A stretch of 14,109 nucleotides of DNA. It comes from Scatosoma sp045614565. Its GTDB lineage: Bacteria > Bacillota > Clostridia > Christensenellales > Borkfalkiaceae. The stretch's first letter is position 1; each line of letters opens with the position of its first letter. Where the stretch lies: NCBI GenBank assembly GCA_045614565.1, contig JAZLDG010000041.1, positions 1 to 14,109 of the forward strand, read 5' to 3'. The position numbers were made by a program, and so were the translations under genes. Positions 1 to 7,696 of the stretch are shown piece by piece. The notes below the pieces were generated by a model. The model was not told the origin of the DNA, did no database searches, and was given only the letters and a program-made list of their open reading frames with translations.

Positions 1-10
1 GGTCTCCCCA
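1..10. repeat. Left copy of terminal inverted repeat (probably truncated)
   Basis: The first ten bases, GGTCTCCCCA, are the exact reverse complement of bases 14072-14081 near the other end. Linear genomes replicated by protein priming carry inverted terminal repeats that serve as replication origins bound by terminal protein. The right copy continues 28 bases further out, so the left end of this window is probably missing that outer part. Beyond base 10 the two ends diverge, so the inner border of the repeat is at base 10. Confidence 0.7.
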
Positions 11-11
11 T

Positions 12-33
12 GCGGTAAGGATAGGGAAACCGC
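12..33 (-). other. Terminal hairpin similar to the one downstream of the capsid gene
   Basis: GCGGT (12-16) pairs with ACCGC (29-33) around a 12-base loop. It lies one base inside the terminal repeat and downstream of the last gene, so it would form in the 3' end of the late transcript or in the DNA near the left origin. Stem and loop resemble the hairpin at 6067-6104: both read GCGG(T/C)AAGGAT ... GGAAACCGC on the plus strand. There is no T-rich tract after it, so it is not a classic terminator. Bases 34-71 hold only an AT-rich hairpin (TTTAAAG/CTTTAAA) and no gene. Confidence 0.5.
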
Positions 34-71
34 GATATAACTATTTGCGCTTTAAAGATTTCTTTAAACTC

Positions 72-431
72 CTAAAGCATATATAAAGCAGAACCTTGCA
101 GCCATTTTGCTGATGATATTTCTGGGGTAATTATTCGCACTTGCCCGTTTGCCAATACTTGTATTGTTGCGAATAAAACGTTGTCAGCAGGGGTATATAA
201 TTTTACAATCTGACCATCTCTTGGGATTGCTATGGCAGGAACAGTCCCTATTTCTGTCCAATTCTGTCGTTGTGTTACTGTCCCAGCCGCATCCGTTTTC
301 ATGACCGAAATTATGCCAACTATCCCGTTTGTCTTAACTAAAACTGTAAACTCTGTCGTGTTTCCATTTTTTACATCAAATGACCCTTCGTAAGCATATG
401 CTTTTGGAGTTGAAAAAGTTCTTGCACCCAT
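72..431 (-). CDS. Unknown protein, last gene of the late block (119 aa)
   Basis: This is a 119-residue protein with no signal peptide or membrane segment that I can see. It is rich in alternating hydrophobic and polar residues (for example FTVLVKTNGIVGIISVM, and LFATIQVLANGQVRIITPE), which suggests a mostly beta structure. Its ATG overlaps the stop of the upstream gene in a TAATG junction, and GAGG sits 7 bases before it, so the pair is probably translated together. Position directly after the tail fibre gene suggests an accessory tail or receptor-binding component, but that is inference from position only. I do not recognise the family. Confidence 0.75.
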   Translation of the reverse strand: MGARTFSTPKAYAYEGSFDVKNGNTTEFTVLVKTNGIVGIISVMKTDAAGTVTQRQNWTEIGTVPAIAIPRDGQIVKLYTPADNVLFATIQVLANGQVRIITPEISSAKWLQGSALYML

Positions 432-661
432 TACTCTTCCTCAACATTTGTTGCATCCCAGACCTCATGATCATAGATAGAACCATTGCTATCAAGGATT
501 GCAACCTGAACATAGTTTGTGGTTGCACTATTGCCGAATGCATATGCTCCGAGATATGCATGGTAGCTCTGCCGTGCAGCATCGAGGGTATCCTTGACTA
601 CCACACCCTTATCGATTGTTCCGTTGGTCTGCTTGATCTGAACGAGAAAATATTTGTCCAT
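431..661 (-). CDS. Unknown small protein next to the tail fibre (76 aa)
   Basis: This is a 76-residue acidic protein containing the stretch DTLDAARQSYHAYLGAYAFG and ending in a Glu-rich tail. The start is well fixed: GGAGGT lies 8 bases before the ATG. It lies 15 bases after the tail fibre gene and overlaps the next gene by one base, so it belongs to the late operon. There are no cysteines and no membrane segment. Similar short proteins seem familiar from small gut phages, but I cannot name a function. A tail-associated or fibre-chaperone role is possible from position alone. Confidence 0.75.
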   Translation of the reverse strand: MDKYFLVQIKQTNGTIDKGVVVKDTLDAARQSYHAYLGAYAFGNSATTNYVQVAILDSNGSIYDHEVWDATNVEEE

Positions 662-676
662 TTGCTATACCTCCAA

Positions 677-2131
677 TTAATTGTAGCATTCAACTGTGAC
701 GTTCTTCGTGCCGGAGAATGATGCTGTTGTTCCTGTGATTGTAATCGTTCCTGTTCCTGGAGTTACCGTGAAAGATGTTGATGTGACAAGGCTTGGATCG
801 TCAAAAATCACATTTGCAATATTCGTGCTTGATGTGATCCTGCTGTCTGTTGCTGTCTGCGTAAAAATGTTGCCAGAGGATGAAATATTGCTTTTCAGCG
901 TTCCAGCCACCGCAAAGATCCCGTGATTTATAGCGTCCTTTAAATCATCTACTTCGTTTTCAAGAATAGGAATTGCCCCGCCAATAATAGCATAATATGT
1001 GCTTGTTGTTTTTAAAGATATAGCAATAGTGCAATCTTCTGTTGCAGTATAATATACGGTAACAGGGTCATTACTATCAGCACCAATAACTAATGGTGTA
1101 AATTGAGATGTACCATTGTCACGGGCAATAACTGCCACTGTGTGCCATTGCGGGGAAACTATTTTTATAGTTTGCCCCTTTTGTATAGAAATTCCTCTGA
1201 CAATTTCCCAACTTGTGGACGGCGTTGAAATATAACCGGTTGTAGAATTGATTGCGGAATCAGCTATCGCGCCCGATAAATCGACATTTGTTTCTGCGAC
1301 ATACTGATTATTAAATGCGCCTTGAAAATCCCCTATTGGATAAAGCGTGTTTACGTTTGTTCTTCTGTAGAATGTAGCTATATTTTTTGTGCTATCACTA
1401 AATAATATACCGCAACCATACTCCGCTTGCTGAAAATTGCAAATACAAATTACTTTGCTGTTTCCAAAATATTCGTTGGGATCAGAACCGCTTGCGTGAG
1501 AAACTCTAAACGAAAACGTTTTGCCGTATTCTGCATTTCCCGCTGATATTTGCGACAAAGCATAATTAACTATATTGTCAAGTGTTGTTGTTAATGTTGT
1601 ATCTGCAACTATTTTTACCCTATAGTTTACGGCGTCTTGTAAAGTATTAAGCGCATCTTCAACAGTTACACCCGTTACATTGCTGTCATTTTGTACGCCG
1701 CTTGCCCAAATTGGGTTAAACACGGTATCTAATAGCACAGTCAACGCTGTTCCAACGTTTATTTCGAACCAATCATCGGCATTCCAATCCCCCGACGTGT
1801 CATTTATGCAAACGAAAATGCGATTTTCGCTATCACGGTATACAATATCGTTTACACTATAATTTTCATCGGGGTCATATGTTGCCGCAATCAGCGCGTT
1901 TGCAACCATTTTCAAAATAGTTGCGTCTTCCGACGGTGCTAACTCTTTGATTTCTTTTAATTCTTTTAAAATCCAATCAAGATTTAACACATTCAGATTT
2001 GTAAACGGGAAAGTGTTATCGAAGACGGGCGCAACGTAATCGGGATCAAGTGATTTATGAATCGAGATTATTTCGCTTATAATCCAATTCAAATTTAACT
2101 GTTGTCCCGCCCCGAACGGGTATTCATACAT
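677..2131 (-). CDS. Tail fibre / appendage protein (phi29 gp12 position)
   Basis: This 484-residue protein sits directly after the lower collar gene, where phi29 encodes its receptor-binding appendage. The N-terminus carries two copies of an amphipathic motif, QQLNLNWIISEI (about residues 11-22) and NVLNLDWILKEL (about 47-58), which look like an anchor to the tail. Residues about 88-127 (YSVNDIVYRD ... DWNADDWFEI) resemble the small aromatic-rich fold found in carbohydrate-binding modules of phage tail proteins. The remainder is Ser/Thr/Asn-rich and beta-like, ending in repeated TITIT-type strands typical of fibres. No enzymatic motif is visible. Adsorption to the host surface is the likely role; the exact receptor cannot be read. 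The start is set by an unusual G-run ribosome site. Confidence 0.75.
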   Translation of the reverse strand: MYEYPFGAGQQLNLNWIISEIISIHKSLDPDYVAPVFDNTFPFTNLNVLNLDWILKELKEIKELAPSEDATILKMVANALIAATYDPDENYSVNDIVYRDSENRIFVCINDTSGDWNADDWFEINVGTALTVLLDTVFNPIWASGVQNDSNVTGVTVEDALNTLQDAVNYRVKIVADTTLTTTLDNIVNYALSQISAGNAEYGKTFSFRVSHASGSDPNEYFGNSKVICICNFQQAEYGCGILFSDSTKNIATFYRRTNVNTLYPIGDFQGAFNNQYVAETNVDLSGAIADSAINSTTGYISTPSTSWEIVRGISIQKGQTIKIVSPQWHTVAVIARDNGTSQFTPLVIGADSNDPVTVYYTATEDCTIAISLKTTSTYYAIIGGAIPILENEVDDLKDAINHGIFAVAGTLKSNISSSGNIFTQTATDSRITSSTNIANVIFDDPSLVTSTSFTVTPGTGTITITGTTASFSGTKNVTVECYN

Positions 2132-2138
2132 TAATCAT

Positions 2139-2150
2139 CCCCCCCCTTTA
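2139..2150 (-). promoter_or_regulatory. Ribosome-binding site with an eight-G run
   Basis: Upstream of the tail fibre ATG (2131-2129) the minus strand reads TAAAGGGGGGGG, with the last G 7 bases before the start codon. The stop codon of the lower collar gene (2148-2150) forms its left part. A run of G in place of GGAGG can still pair with the ribosomal anti-Shine-Dalgarno sequence using G-U wobble. The homopolymer is the longest G run I noticed in the window. Confidence 0.7.
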
Positions 2151-2861
2151 ATAAACAAGCAAACAAAACCGACGTTTGAAGCTTTCACAAATGAAATTGA
2201 CGGTGTTAACTTTGGGAAGAACGGACAATTGTTCTTGTATCATGGTTGCGACGGTTGTAACGCCGATGTTTCCATGAGAATGTAACGACTTGACGCGGTT
2301 TTCATTGCCCTTGTCAACGGTGTTTTGTACGCTTGAACCCGTTGAATTACTTTCCGTTGTGTTTTCGTCTTTTCCCGTTGTGGCGTCCGTGTTGCTTGTT
2401 GTGTTTTGTGTATTAGTCGCAAGCGTATCGGTATTAAATCCCGCGACTTTATCCAAGCTGATAGCAGTATTGACATTATTGTTTGTGCTTTCGCTTTCGG
2501 TTGTGGCGGTTGCTTTGCTTGCGCTATTGATTGTGTCGTTTTTCTTGCTTTCGTGGTCGGACGTTTCAACTTCGTTGTCGTAACGATCGTAATTTTCTAT
2601 CGGATTATATTCGGCGGTTTCCATTTTCCGAACCTTTTCCCAAATTGGCAACTCTTTTGCCGACCATTGCCCAATTGCAAACTGCATGAAATATGGGTCG
2701 GGGTAAATCACTTCCAATTCGGCGCAAGTATAGATTATATTATTGACAACGGTTGTTTTATCAACGTCCGCGGGTAAGTGTAAATCATCGAACAAATATT
2801 GATTATACTGTTTCAACCCGACGATTGACATCGTCGCCGCGTTCGGTGTCATCCCCCACAT
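2148..2861 (-). CDS. Lower collar / tail tube protein (phi29 gp11-like)
   Basis: This 237-residue protein (phi29 gp11 is about 293) joins the portal to the tail. The N-terminal part (about 1-95) is a mixed-helical region with aromatic residues. It is followed by a long Ser/Thr/Asn-rich low-complexity segment (about 95-190). The C-terminal segment (about 193-213) begins SHGNIGVTTVATMIQE, which resembles the collar-protein signature GN(I/M)GVTT. GGAGGG lies 9 bases before the ATG, so this upstream start is favoured even though it overlaps the portal gene by 59 bases. It lies between portal and appendage, the same order as in phi29. The shorter length lies mainly in the middle region, as judged by eye. 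Confidence 0.8.
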   Translation of the reverse strand: MWGMTPNAATMSIVGLKQYNQYLFDDLHLPADVDKTTVVNNIIYTCAELEVIYPDPYFMQFAIGQWSAKELPIWEKVRKMETAEYNPIENYDRYDNEVETSDHESKKNDTINSASKATATTESESTNNNVNTAISLDKVAGFNTDTLATNTQNTTSNTDATTGKDENTTESNSTGSSVQNTVDKGNENRVKSLHSHGNIGVTTVATMIQEQLSVLPKVNTVNFICESFKRRFCLLVY

Positions 2862-3735
2862 TCGGCTTTACCCTCCAATCCACAGTTATTTTTGCGCCGA
2901 ACATTTCTTCAACGACTTTGCAACCATTGCGGATATTTTCCAACCAACCCGCCGCAAGTATGGACGTTTCAACGTTGTTGGCGTTCACTTCGTCCGTAAT
3001 CAATCGTTCGCGTTTTTCGGTGTTGGCGTTGGGAATTCCTACGCGGGTATTGAATTCATCTTCGATTTTTGAATAGTCGTTAAGTAGTTCGGTTACGATA
3101 TATGTTTGTTTCAAGTTCTGTTGGAACGCTTGCCAATTTGCCGAACCGTCGTCATTGAAAAGGCTTTTGTCAACGACAACGGACGTTTCGCCGTTGTTCA
3201 AAGTGTCCATTAATTTCTTGAAACTTTGCGCTTGTGTTTTGTCTTTAGCGGCGAAAACATAAGCGAGTTTTGAGTTAATCAAGTTAACGTCGATTGCTTG
3301 GGTTGCCAACGCCATTTTACCCGCGTAGTAACCTATCAAATCGAGTATGCCCGCCCAATCTTCGGAAAGCTTGATAACGGCGCAATCTTCGCCGATAATC
3401 AGTTCACGCCCCGAAAATTCGGGCAATAGCGGATTTGTAAGTTGGACAAACCGCGGTTGATAATTGACGTTATACCCGCCCGCAATCCCCCATTGTGCAA
3501 GCAAGCCGAACTCATCCGTTTGTACAATGGTTGTGTAACCGTTCCCGAACAACGCCGCAAGAAAAAGTTCCTTTCCGAATGTGTCGGGCAAGCCGAATTT
3601 AAAAACTGAAATAACTTTTTCCCACAAGTAACGGCAAAAGAACCGAAACGTTATGTTGTTGGTTTTGATTACACCGCGCGGAGTATATGACGAAGCAACC
3701 ATATTTTCGACGTTGTAGGGTATTGGCATATTCAT
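2803..3735 (-). CDS. Portal / head-tail connector protein (phi29 gp10-like)
   Basis: This is a 310-residue protein, against about 309 for phi29 gp10. Twelve copies form the ring at the unique prohead vertex where the ATPase and pRNA dock and DNA enters. The sequence has the expected build: an N-terminal beta/alpha part (FRFFCRYLWEKVISVFKFGLP), a central region, a long helical stretch (AGILDLIGYYAGKMALATQAIDVNL onward) and a polar C-terminal part. I chose the ATG at 3735, which gives a 4-base ATGA overlap with the lysozyme stop. A TTG codon 18 bases upstream is a less likely start, because the GGGGG ribosome site would fall inside it. Gene order (lysozyme, portal, collar) suggests translational coupling. 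Confidence 0.85.
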   Translation of the reverse strand: MNMPIPYNVENMVASSYTPRGVIKTNNITFRFFCRYLWEKVISVFKFGLPDTFGKELFLAALFGNGYTTIVQTDEFGLLAQWGIAGGYNVNYQPRFVQLTNPLLPEFSGRELIIGEDCAVIKLSEDWAGILDLIGYYAGKMALATQAIDVNLINSKLAYVFAAKDKTQAQSFKKLMDTLNNGETSVVVDKSLFNDDGSANWQAFQQNLKQTYIVTELLNDYSKIEDEFNTRVGIPNANTEKRERLITDEVNANNVETSILAAGWLENIRNGCKVVEEMFGAKITVDWRVKPNVGDDTERGDDVNRRVETV

Positions 3736-4412
3736 TTTTGTTGTTTCCCCCAATGCCGAGCATATTTGTATTTATCGTGTGTGACATACCATAGAACCGC
3801 CGCCCATGCGGGATCAAGCCCAGATGGGGGGGTCGGCGGTGTTGGCGGCGTTCCCGAAAAGTAATTAAACCAATAGTTGGAATTGTCGGCGCGATAATGC
3901 GAGTATGTACCGCCCTCATAATTACACCCGAAAACTTCGCCCAAATATGACGCGCTTTGCGTTGAAGCTTTGAACTCGTCCGCGGTCATAATATACGGGT
4001 AATTCGGATATTGATTTAAACCGCGATACATATTCCATGCACCCGCGCGCTGTACGTCTTCCAAGTAAAATTGGCATTGCAAATAACCGTCGTACATGTC
4101 GCCCATTTGGTTTGACGCGTAGTCGCGGATTTTGCTTTTTGGCGTCCACATTAAAAGCCCCATACCGTACACGTTGAAATTGTTCATGTCGGTATAATAT
4201 TCGTATTGTGCGGGGTTTATTAATGATTCCCACATTGAATTACCAATTATGGCGGCGGTCGCTTGTTCCGTAAAACCCGCGGTTCGGAAAAAATTCCACA
4301 TTTCCGTTGCGTTATCAATCTGGTTTTGGGTGATTATGTAATTGTCATATTCGTTAGTTCCCCAACCCGTTTGTGAACCGTAACGGTTGGTTATTTCATA
4401 ATGCCAAGCCAT
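3732..4412 (-). CDS. Tail-associated lysozyme (phi29 gp13 N-domain-like)
   Basis: This 226-residue protein matches the phage tail lysozyme family that cuts peptidoglycan glycan strands during entry. Residues about 33-70 carry the signature NATEMWNFFRTAGFTEQATA followed by GNSMWESLINP, with E62 the candidate catalytic acid. A second conserved piece, YGMGLLMWTP (about 82-91), and a terminal helix complete the fold. A proline-rich linker (GTPPTPPTPPSG, about 187-198) leads to a short aromatic and basic tail. phi29 gp13 has a second, metallopeptidase domain that is absent here. The gene starts directly after the knob stop (TAAATG) with only a weak ribosome site, so coupling is likely. It could also act as the lysis enzyme at the end of infection. 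Confidence 0.8.
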   Translation of the reverse strand: MAWHYEITNRYGSQTGWGTNEYDNYIITQNQIDNATEMWNFFRTAGFTEQATAAIIGNSMWESLINPAQYEYYTDMNNFNVYGMGLLMWTPKSKIRDYASNQMGDMYDGYLQCQFYLEDVQRAGAWNMYRGLNQYPNYPYIMTADEFKASTQSASYLGEVFGCNYEGGTYSHYRADNSNYWFNYFSGTPPTPPTPPSGLDPAWAAVLWYVTHDKYKYARHWGKQQK

Positions 4413-6047
4413 TTATTCAATAAAGATTCCGCTTGCAAGCAAGTTTTCAAGCGTTGCGACTTCCGTTTCAAGCGCATAATTAATCTGCAAACGCGGCGTA
4501 TCGCAAAGCACATAACCCGACAGTGTTGAAAGCGTAACCGACGCGCAAAGCGGACGCCCAAAAAGCGCGTTATTCTCATTTGCGGGCGTATAGCACAACG
4601 CCCAAAACGCGAACGGGTTGCGGCTATTCATTGAAATTGTTCCCTGTGAACCGACCATTTCAAGCGTTGATTTCATTGAAAGCGCGGACGTTGCGACTTT
4701 TGCCAAATCCCCAATTAACTGTGATTCGCCCATTTCAACGCCCGACATTTTTGAAATTTCGGCAAGCCCCTTGTAAGCAATTGTTTTGTTATAATCCTGT
4801 GATTTTTGCATAAGGGTTGCCGCGTCGTTCTGCACGTCGGTTGAAATTGTGTTCAAAAGTTGGTCAAACCCGCCGAATTGTGAAACCCCCGCAATTGCCG
4901 CGTTCATAAGAAATTCCCCTAACGTGTTTGGTAATGCTGTCTGTATTGCGGCAATCGGAATCGGAACGCCGACTTGCGCTTCCATTGTGCGGATAATCTG
5001 CGACGGTTTCCAATCCGCATAAGTTGAGCCGCTATAGTCTGAACAAATGTTCAAAACGCCCTTGCCCGTTCGTAAATCAACCGTATAGATGAAATGCGTC
5101 GTGTTTTTAAGCTTCGACCCGTCAAGTTCAATCAAGCCGCAAAACGGATAAAACGAAGCATAATAACGGGTATATGGTTCGCGGTTCAGATATGCGCCGC
5201 GCGTAGTTGCAAGCGGGTGTGCGGGGGTTGAAAGCGAAATCTTGTTTGTGAATTCCACGTTCAAAACGCTGTTTTTGAACGGGTAACAAGTAACCCCTAA
5301 AGCAATGTCATCGTAACCGACATAAACCGTTTGTGAACCCGTATTGTCAGCAAAACCGCGGTTTACAAAGTCGTTCACGGAATAGGGCAACCACATACAC
5401 GAAACAACGTATTGAAACGGGTTGGTTATTGCCTTTTTAATTCCGTCGGCTATATCCTGTCCGCCGTTGCCCCATTGCGTTTGCAAGTTGAAAAGCTTTT
5501 GGCAGAATGTCATAAAGACAAGATATGACATTGCGTAATATTCAACGCAACCCGCGACAGAACCGACTTTATTAACAACGCCGACAACGTAAACCCCGTA
5601 ACTTGTGGGCGCGGGTTGTAGCGGATTTTCCGCATATCCGCCCGTCGGAACTACAACGGTCGGGTCGGTTGTTAACAGCGGGTATTTTGTGTCGGTACAA
5701 TTCGACGTGTAAGAAGACGCCGAGCGAAGAACATACTGTGTTGACGCGGTTATGTCGCTTTTCCACGTTGCAAGAAAATCTTCCGATAAATGCGCTTCAA
5801 TAAGGGCGTTCTTGAAAACGTAATCTTCAACGAAATAATAGCGGGTTTTACTGCCCCATTCAATAACGGCGTAATTATACGTAGTTAACGCCGACATTGA
5901 CGAGTAGTCTGCCGTTTCAATCAATAAAACGGGGTGTATTATGTCGCAATTCGCTTTTAATTTACATTCAAGTTTAACGCCCGTATTATATGTGATTTGA
6001 TACGTTGATTTTAATTTTTTAGAATTATTTTTGAAATAAACGTCCAT
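4413..6047 (-). CDS. Tail knob / tail tube protein (phi29 gp9-like)
   Basis: This is a 544-residue protein; phi29 gp9 is 599. Six copies form the distal tail tube, and hydrophobic loops exit to pierce the host membrane. The N-terminus (MDVYFKNNSKKLKSTYQI) is typical of this family, followed by beta-rich domains. Residues about 355-475 form a non-beta segment with a hydrophobic part (IPIAAIQTALPNTLGEFLMN and the following AAIAGVSQFGG) that corresponds in position to the membrane-active loop of gp9. C-terminal strands resume at about 476. The ATG follows AAAGCGGGG by 5 bases. A 111-base gap containing a strong hairpin separates it from the capsid gene, so its expression may be set apart from capsid protein. 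Confidence 0.82.
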   Translation of the reverse strand: MDVYFKNNSKKLKSTYQITYNTGVKLECKLKANCDIIHPVLLIETADYSSMSALTTYNYAVIEWGSKTRYYFVEDYVFKNALIEAHLSEDFLATWKSDITASTQYVLRSASSYTSNCTDTKYPLLTTDPTVVVPTGGYAENPLQPAPTSYGVYVVGVVNKVGSVAGCVEYYAMSYLVFMTFCQKLFNLQTQWGNGGQDIADGIKKAITNPFQYVVSCMWLPYSVNDFVNRGFADNTGSQTVYVGYDDIALGVTCYPFKNSVLNVEFTNKISLSTPAHPLATTRGAYLNREPYTRYYASFYPFCGLIELDGSKLKNTTHFIYTVDLRTGKGVLNICSDYSGSTYADWKPSQIIRTMEAQVGVPIPIAAIQTALPNTLGEFLMNAAIAGVSQFGGFDQLLNTISTDVQNDAATLMQKSQDYNKTIAYKGLAEISKMSGVEMGESQLIGDLAKVATSALSMKSTLEMVGSQGTISMNSRNPFAFWALCYTPANENNALFGRPLCASVTLSTLSGYVLCDTPRLQINYALETEVATLENLLASGIFIE

Positions 6048-6066
6048 AACAACCCCGCTTTAAATG

Positions 6067-6104
6067 ACGCGGGCGGCAAGGATGAGTAAGGAAACCGCCC
6101 GCGC
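6067..6104 (-). other. Strong hairpin between capsid and tail knob genes
   Basis: On the minus strand CGCGGGCGG (6103-6095) pairs perfectly with CCGCCCGCG (6076-6068), plus one G-U pair, around an 18-base loop. No T tract follows, so it is not a standard rho-independent terminator. It could protect the 3' end of capsid mRNA, mark an RNA-processing site, or reduce read-through into the knob gene. Its loop and inner stem resemble the hairpin at 12-33. The rest of the 6048-6158 gap holds only the knob ribosome site. Confidence 0.65.
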
Positions 6105-6158
6105 CCCGTGTTGGTGTTTTCTGTACTGTCGTTAACCCCGTTCAATGCAGAATGTGAC

Positions 6159-7364
6159 TTACTCCAACAGAAGCACAATGCATTTTTCGGTGTTATCCGA
6201 CAACGTAGCAAACTTTCCGTGATAATATTCGTTAAAATATAAACCTGCCGCATTCAGCGGGGTTACAGCCGTAGTCGGATTAATCCACGCATAACCAAGC
6301 GCGTCGCGGTCGTGAATAAGCCCGATAACGGTTGATTTGTTAACCGCCGAACCCGCAACTGTTGCAACGCCGCTTGTGTTGGTATAAACGGGTGTGACGT
6401 TGATTGTCTGTGGCGTCTTGATGTCCTGCCAAAAGTCGATTGCTTCATACGTCGGCATTGTCATCAAGTCGTTATGATAAAGCCCCGAAAGAACCATGCT
6501 GTTTATCATTTCCATAAACGGGCGATAAAGGGCAATGCGGACGTTCTGCGCGTCGGTGTGGCGTAGAATTGTATGCCCCGTGATTACCGTCTGAAATTCT
6601 TCAGAACGGTGTGCCATAAGCCCAACAAGGGTTTTAATGCGGGCATACATCCAACGAATGAAGCTTACAAAGTTGGCGGGTTGCATCACGGTTGTGCTTG
6701 TCAAACTGAGACCAGTTGCGGCGTTGTATTCGGTAAGAAGTTTAATGTTACGGCTTGCGTTGTTTTCCGCAATAATCCCGCCAATCAAGTTAAGCTGAAG
6801 AAGACGCGCTTTTGCTTCTTCATAACTGCGACGGTCGTTGATGCGTTCGGTAATGTTCATCTGGTGGAAACGAAGCATTTCAGACGGGCTTGAAAAGCTA
6901 ACTTCCAACGCGTCACGGAAGATGGAATAACGCTGTTGATATGTCAAACTCCCGTAAAAATGCGTTTCAAGGCTTTTCTGTTTGTTCAGCTTATAATGAT
7001 CGACCGTTAAATCTGTGCCAAACGGATCAAGCTGTGAAGAATCATAACCCGCGGGGTACAGATATGCTTCATCGTCTTCCATTGACATTGCTTCGGGGGA
7101 AAGCTTGCGGGTTGCGTTGCCGTAACGCTGTGCGGTCATACGAAGCGTTGAAAGCGGGATGTCGTAATCACGTACTGCAAAAACGGTATCACGCCAAACC
7201 TGAGAAATTGCGTTGATAATTGGGTCATAACCCGTTTTTAGGGCGGTTTCCGCAACGCTTACAAAATCATCAAGGCTTGAAATGTTCGCAATTGCTGTCT
7301 GCCCTGTCTGCTGTGAAACTATGGCGTTTAGAATGGTTGACGCCTGTTTTACTTCATAATCCAT
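6159..7364 (-). CDS. Major capsid protein (phi29 gp8-like)
   Basis: This is a 401-residue protein; phi29 gp8 is 448. It lies directly after the scaffold gene as in phi29. It shows the mix expected of an HK97-fold shell protein: an N-terminal helical arm, a long helix rich in charged residues (RINDRRSYEEAKARLLQLNL, about residues 175-194), and a beta-rich C-terminal half ending KFATLSDNTEKCIVLLLE. The shorter length suggests loss of the extra C-terminal Ig-like domain that gp8 carries; that is inference from length. AGGAG lies 10 bases before the ATG. It should be the most abundant virion protein. Confidence 0.83.
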   Translation of the reverse strand: MDYEVKQASTILNAIVSQQTGQTAIANISSLDDFVSVAETALKTGYDPIINAISQVWRDTVFAVRDYDIPLSTLRMTAQRYGNATRKLSPEAMSMEDDEAYLYPAGYDSSQLDPFGTDLTVDHYKLNKQKSLETHFYGSLTYQQRYSIFRDALEVSFSSPSEMLRFHQMNITERINDRRSYEEAKARLLQLNLIGGIIAENNASRNIKLLTEYNAATGLSLTSTTVMQPANFVSFIRWMYARIKTLVGLMAHRSEEFQTVITGHTILRHTDAQNVRIALYRPFMEMINSMVLSGLYHNDLMTMPTYEAIDFWQDIKTPQTINVTPVYTNTSGVATVAGSAVNKSTVIGLIHDRDALGYAWINPTTAVTPLNAAGLYFNEYYHGKFATLSDNTEKCIVLLLE

Positions 7365-7376
7365 TTTTCATATCTC

Positions 7377-7682
7377 CTAATTGTTATAAAGATTTAACAA
7401 CGCCCCGTCAACTTCTTTTTTAATATCGACGCCGCCGACAGCTTCGGCGGGTTGGGCGACGTTCCGCGCGTTGCTTTTCTGCAAAACAGCGGTCAAATTT
7501 TTAATTGCTTCAAGCATTTCGCCCGTTTCCGCGGCGGGTGCGGGTTTCGGTTCTTCGGGCTTTACGGGGTCGGCGGGCGCGGCTTTTTCTTCCGCGGGCG
7601 GCGTTTCGCCTTTTTCCATTGCGTCAATTTCGGCTTTCGTATAGCCCGCGCCGAGTAGCATTAAGATTTCGCTTGTTTTCAT
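7377..7682 (-). CDS. Head scaffolding protein (phi29 gp7-like)
   Basis: This is a 101-residue protein, against 98 for phi29 gp7. It guides capsid assembly and leaves the prohead before or during DNA entry. The N-terminus (MKTSEILMLLGAGYTKAEID) is a helix likely to contact capsid protein. Residues about 25-52 are a Pro/Ala/Glu-rich flexible segment. The C-terminal half contains a predicted helix (GEMLEAIKNLTAVLQKSNAR), a candidate coiled coil, and an acidic tail helix. It lies 12 bases before the capsid gene, so the pair is co-expressed. The identification rests on position, size and composition together. Confidence 0.78.
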   Translation of the reverse strand: MKTSEILMLLGAGYTKAEIDAMEKGETPPAEEKAAPADPVKPEEPKPAPAAETGEMLEAIKNLTAVLQKSNARNVAQPAEAVGGVDIKKEVDGALLNLYNN

Positions 7683-7696
7683 CTTTCCTTATCCTT

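Noticed and set aside
380..721. Plus-strand open frame of 113 codons, and other plus-strand frames of 60-130 codons
   Set aside because: They lie opposite well-supported minus-strand genes, none shows a recognisable family or consistent ribosome site, and the genome is otherwise entirely minus-strand.
2240..2569. Minus-strand frame of 109 codons inside the lower collar gene
   Set aside because: It is a shadow of the low-complexity Ser/Thr/Asn region; its product is rich in Lys, Gln and Thr without structure, and it has no ribosome site.
3599..3919. Minus-strand frame of 106 codons across the lysozyme-portal junction
   Set aside because: Both genes it overlaps are supported by family features and by a 4-base coupling junction.
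6048..6063. Thirteen bases (TAAAGCGGGGTTG) shared by the knob leader and the hairpin at 8555-8584
   Set aside because: About one such match is expected by chance in 14 kb, and in the knob leader the bases serve as the ribosome site.
6067..6104. The hairpin after the capsid gene as a rho-independent terminator
   Set aside because: No T tract follows on the minus strand, and tail genes downstream have no promoter of their own that I can see.
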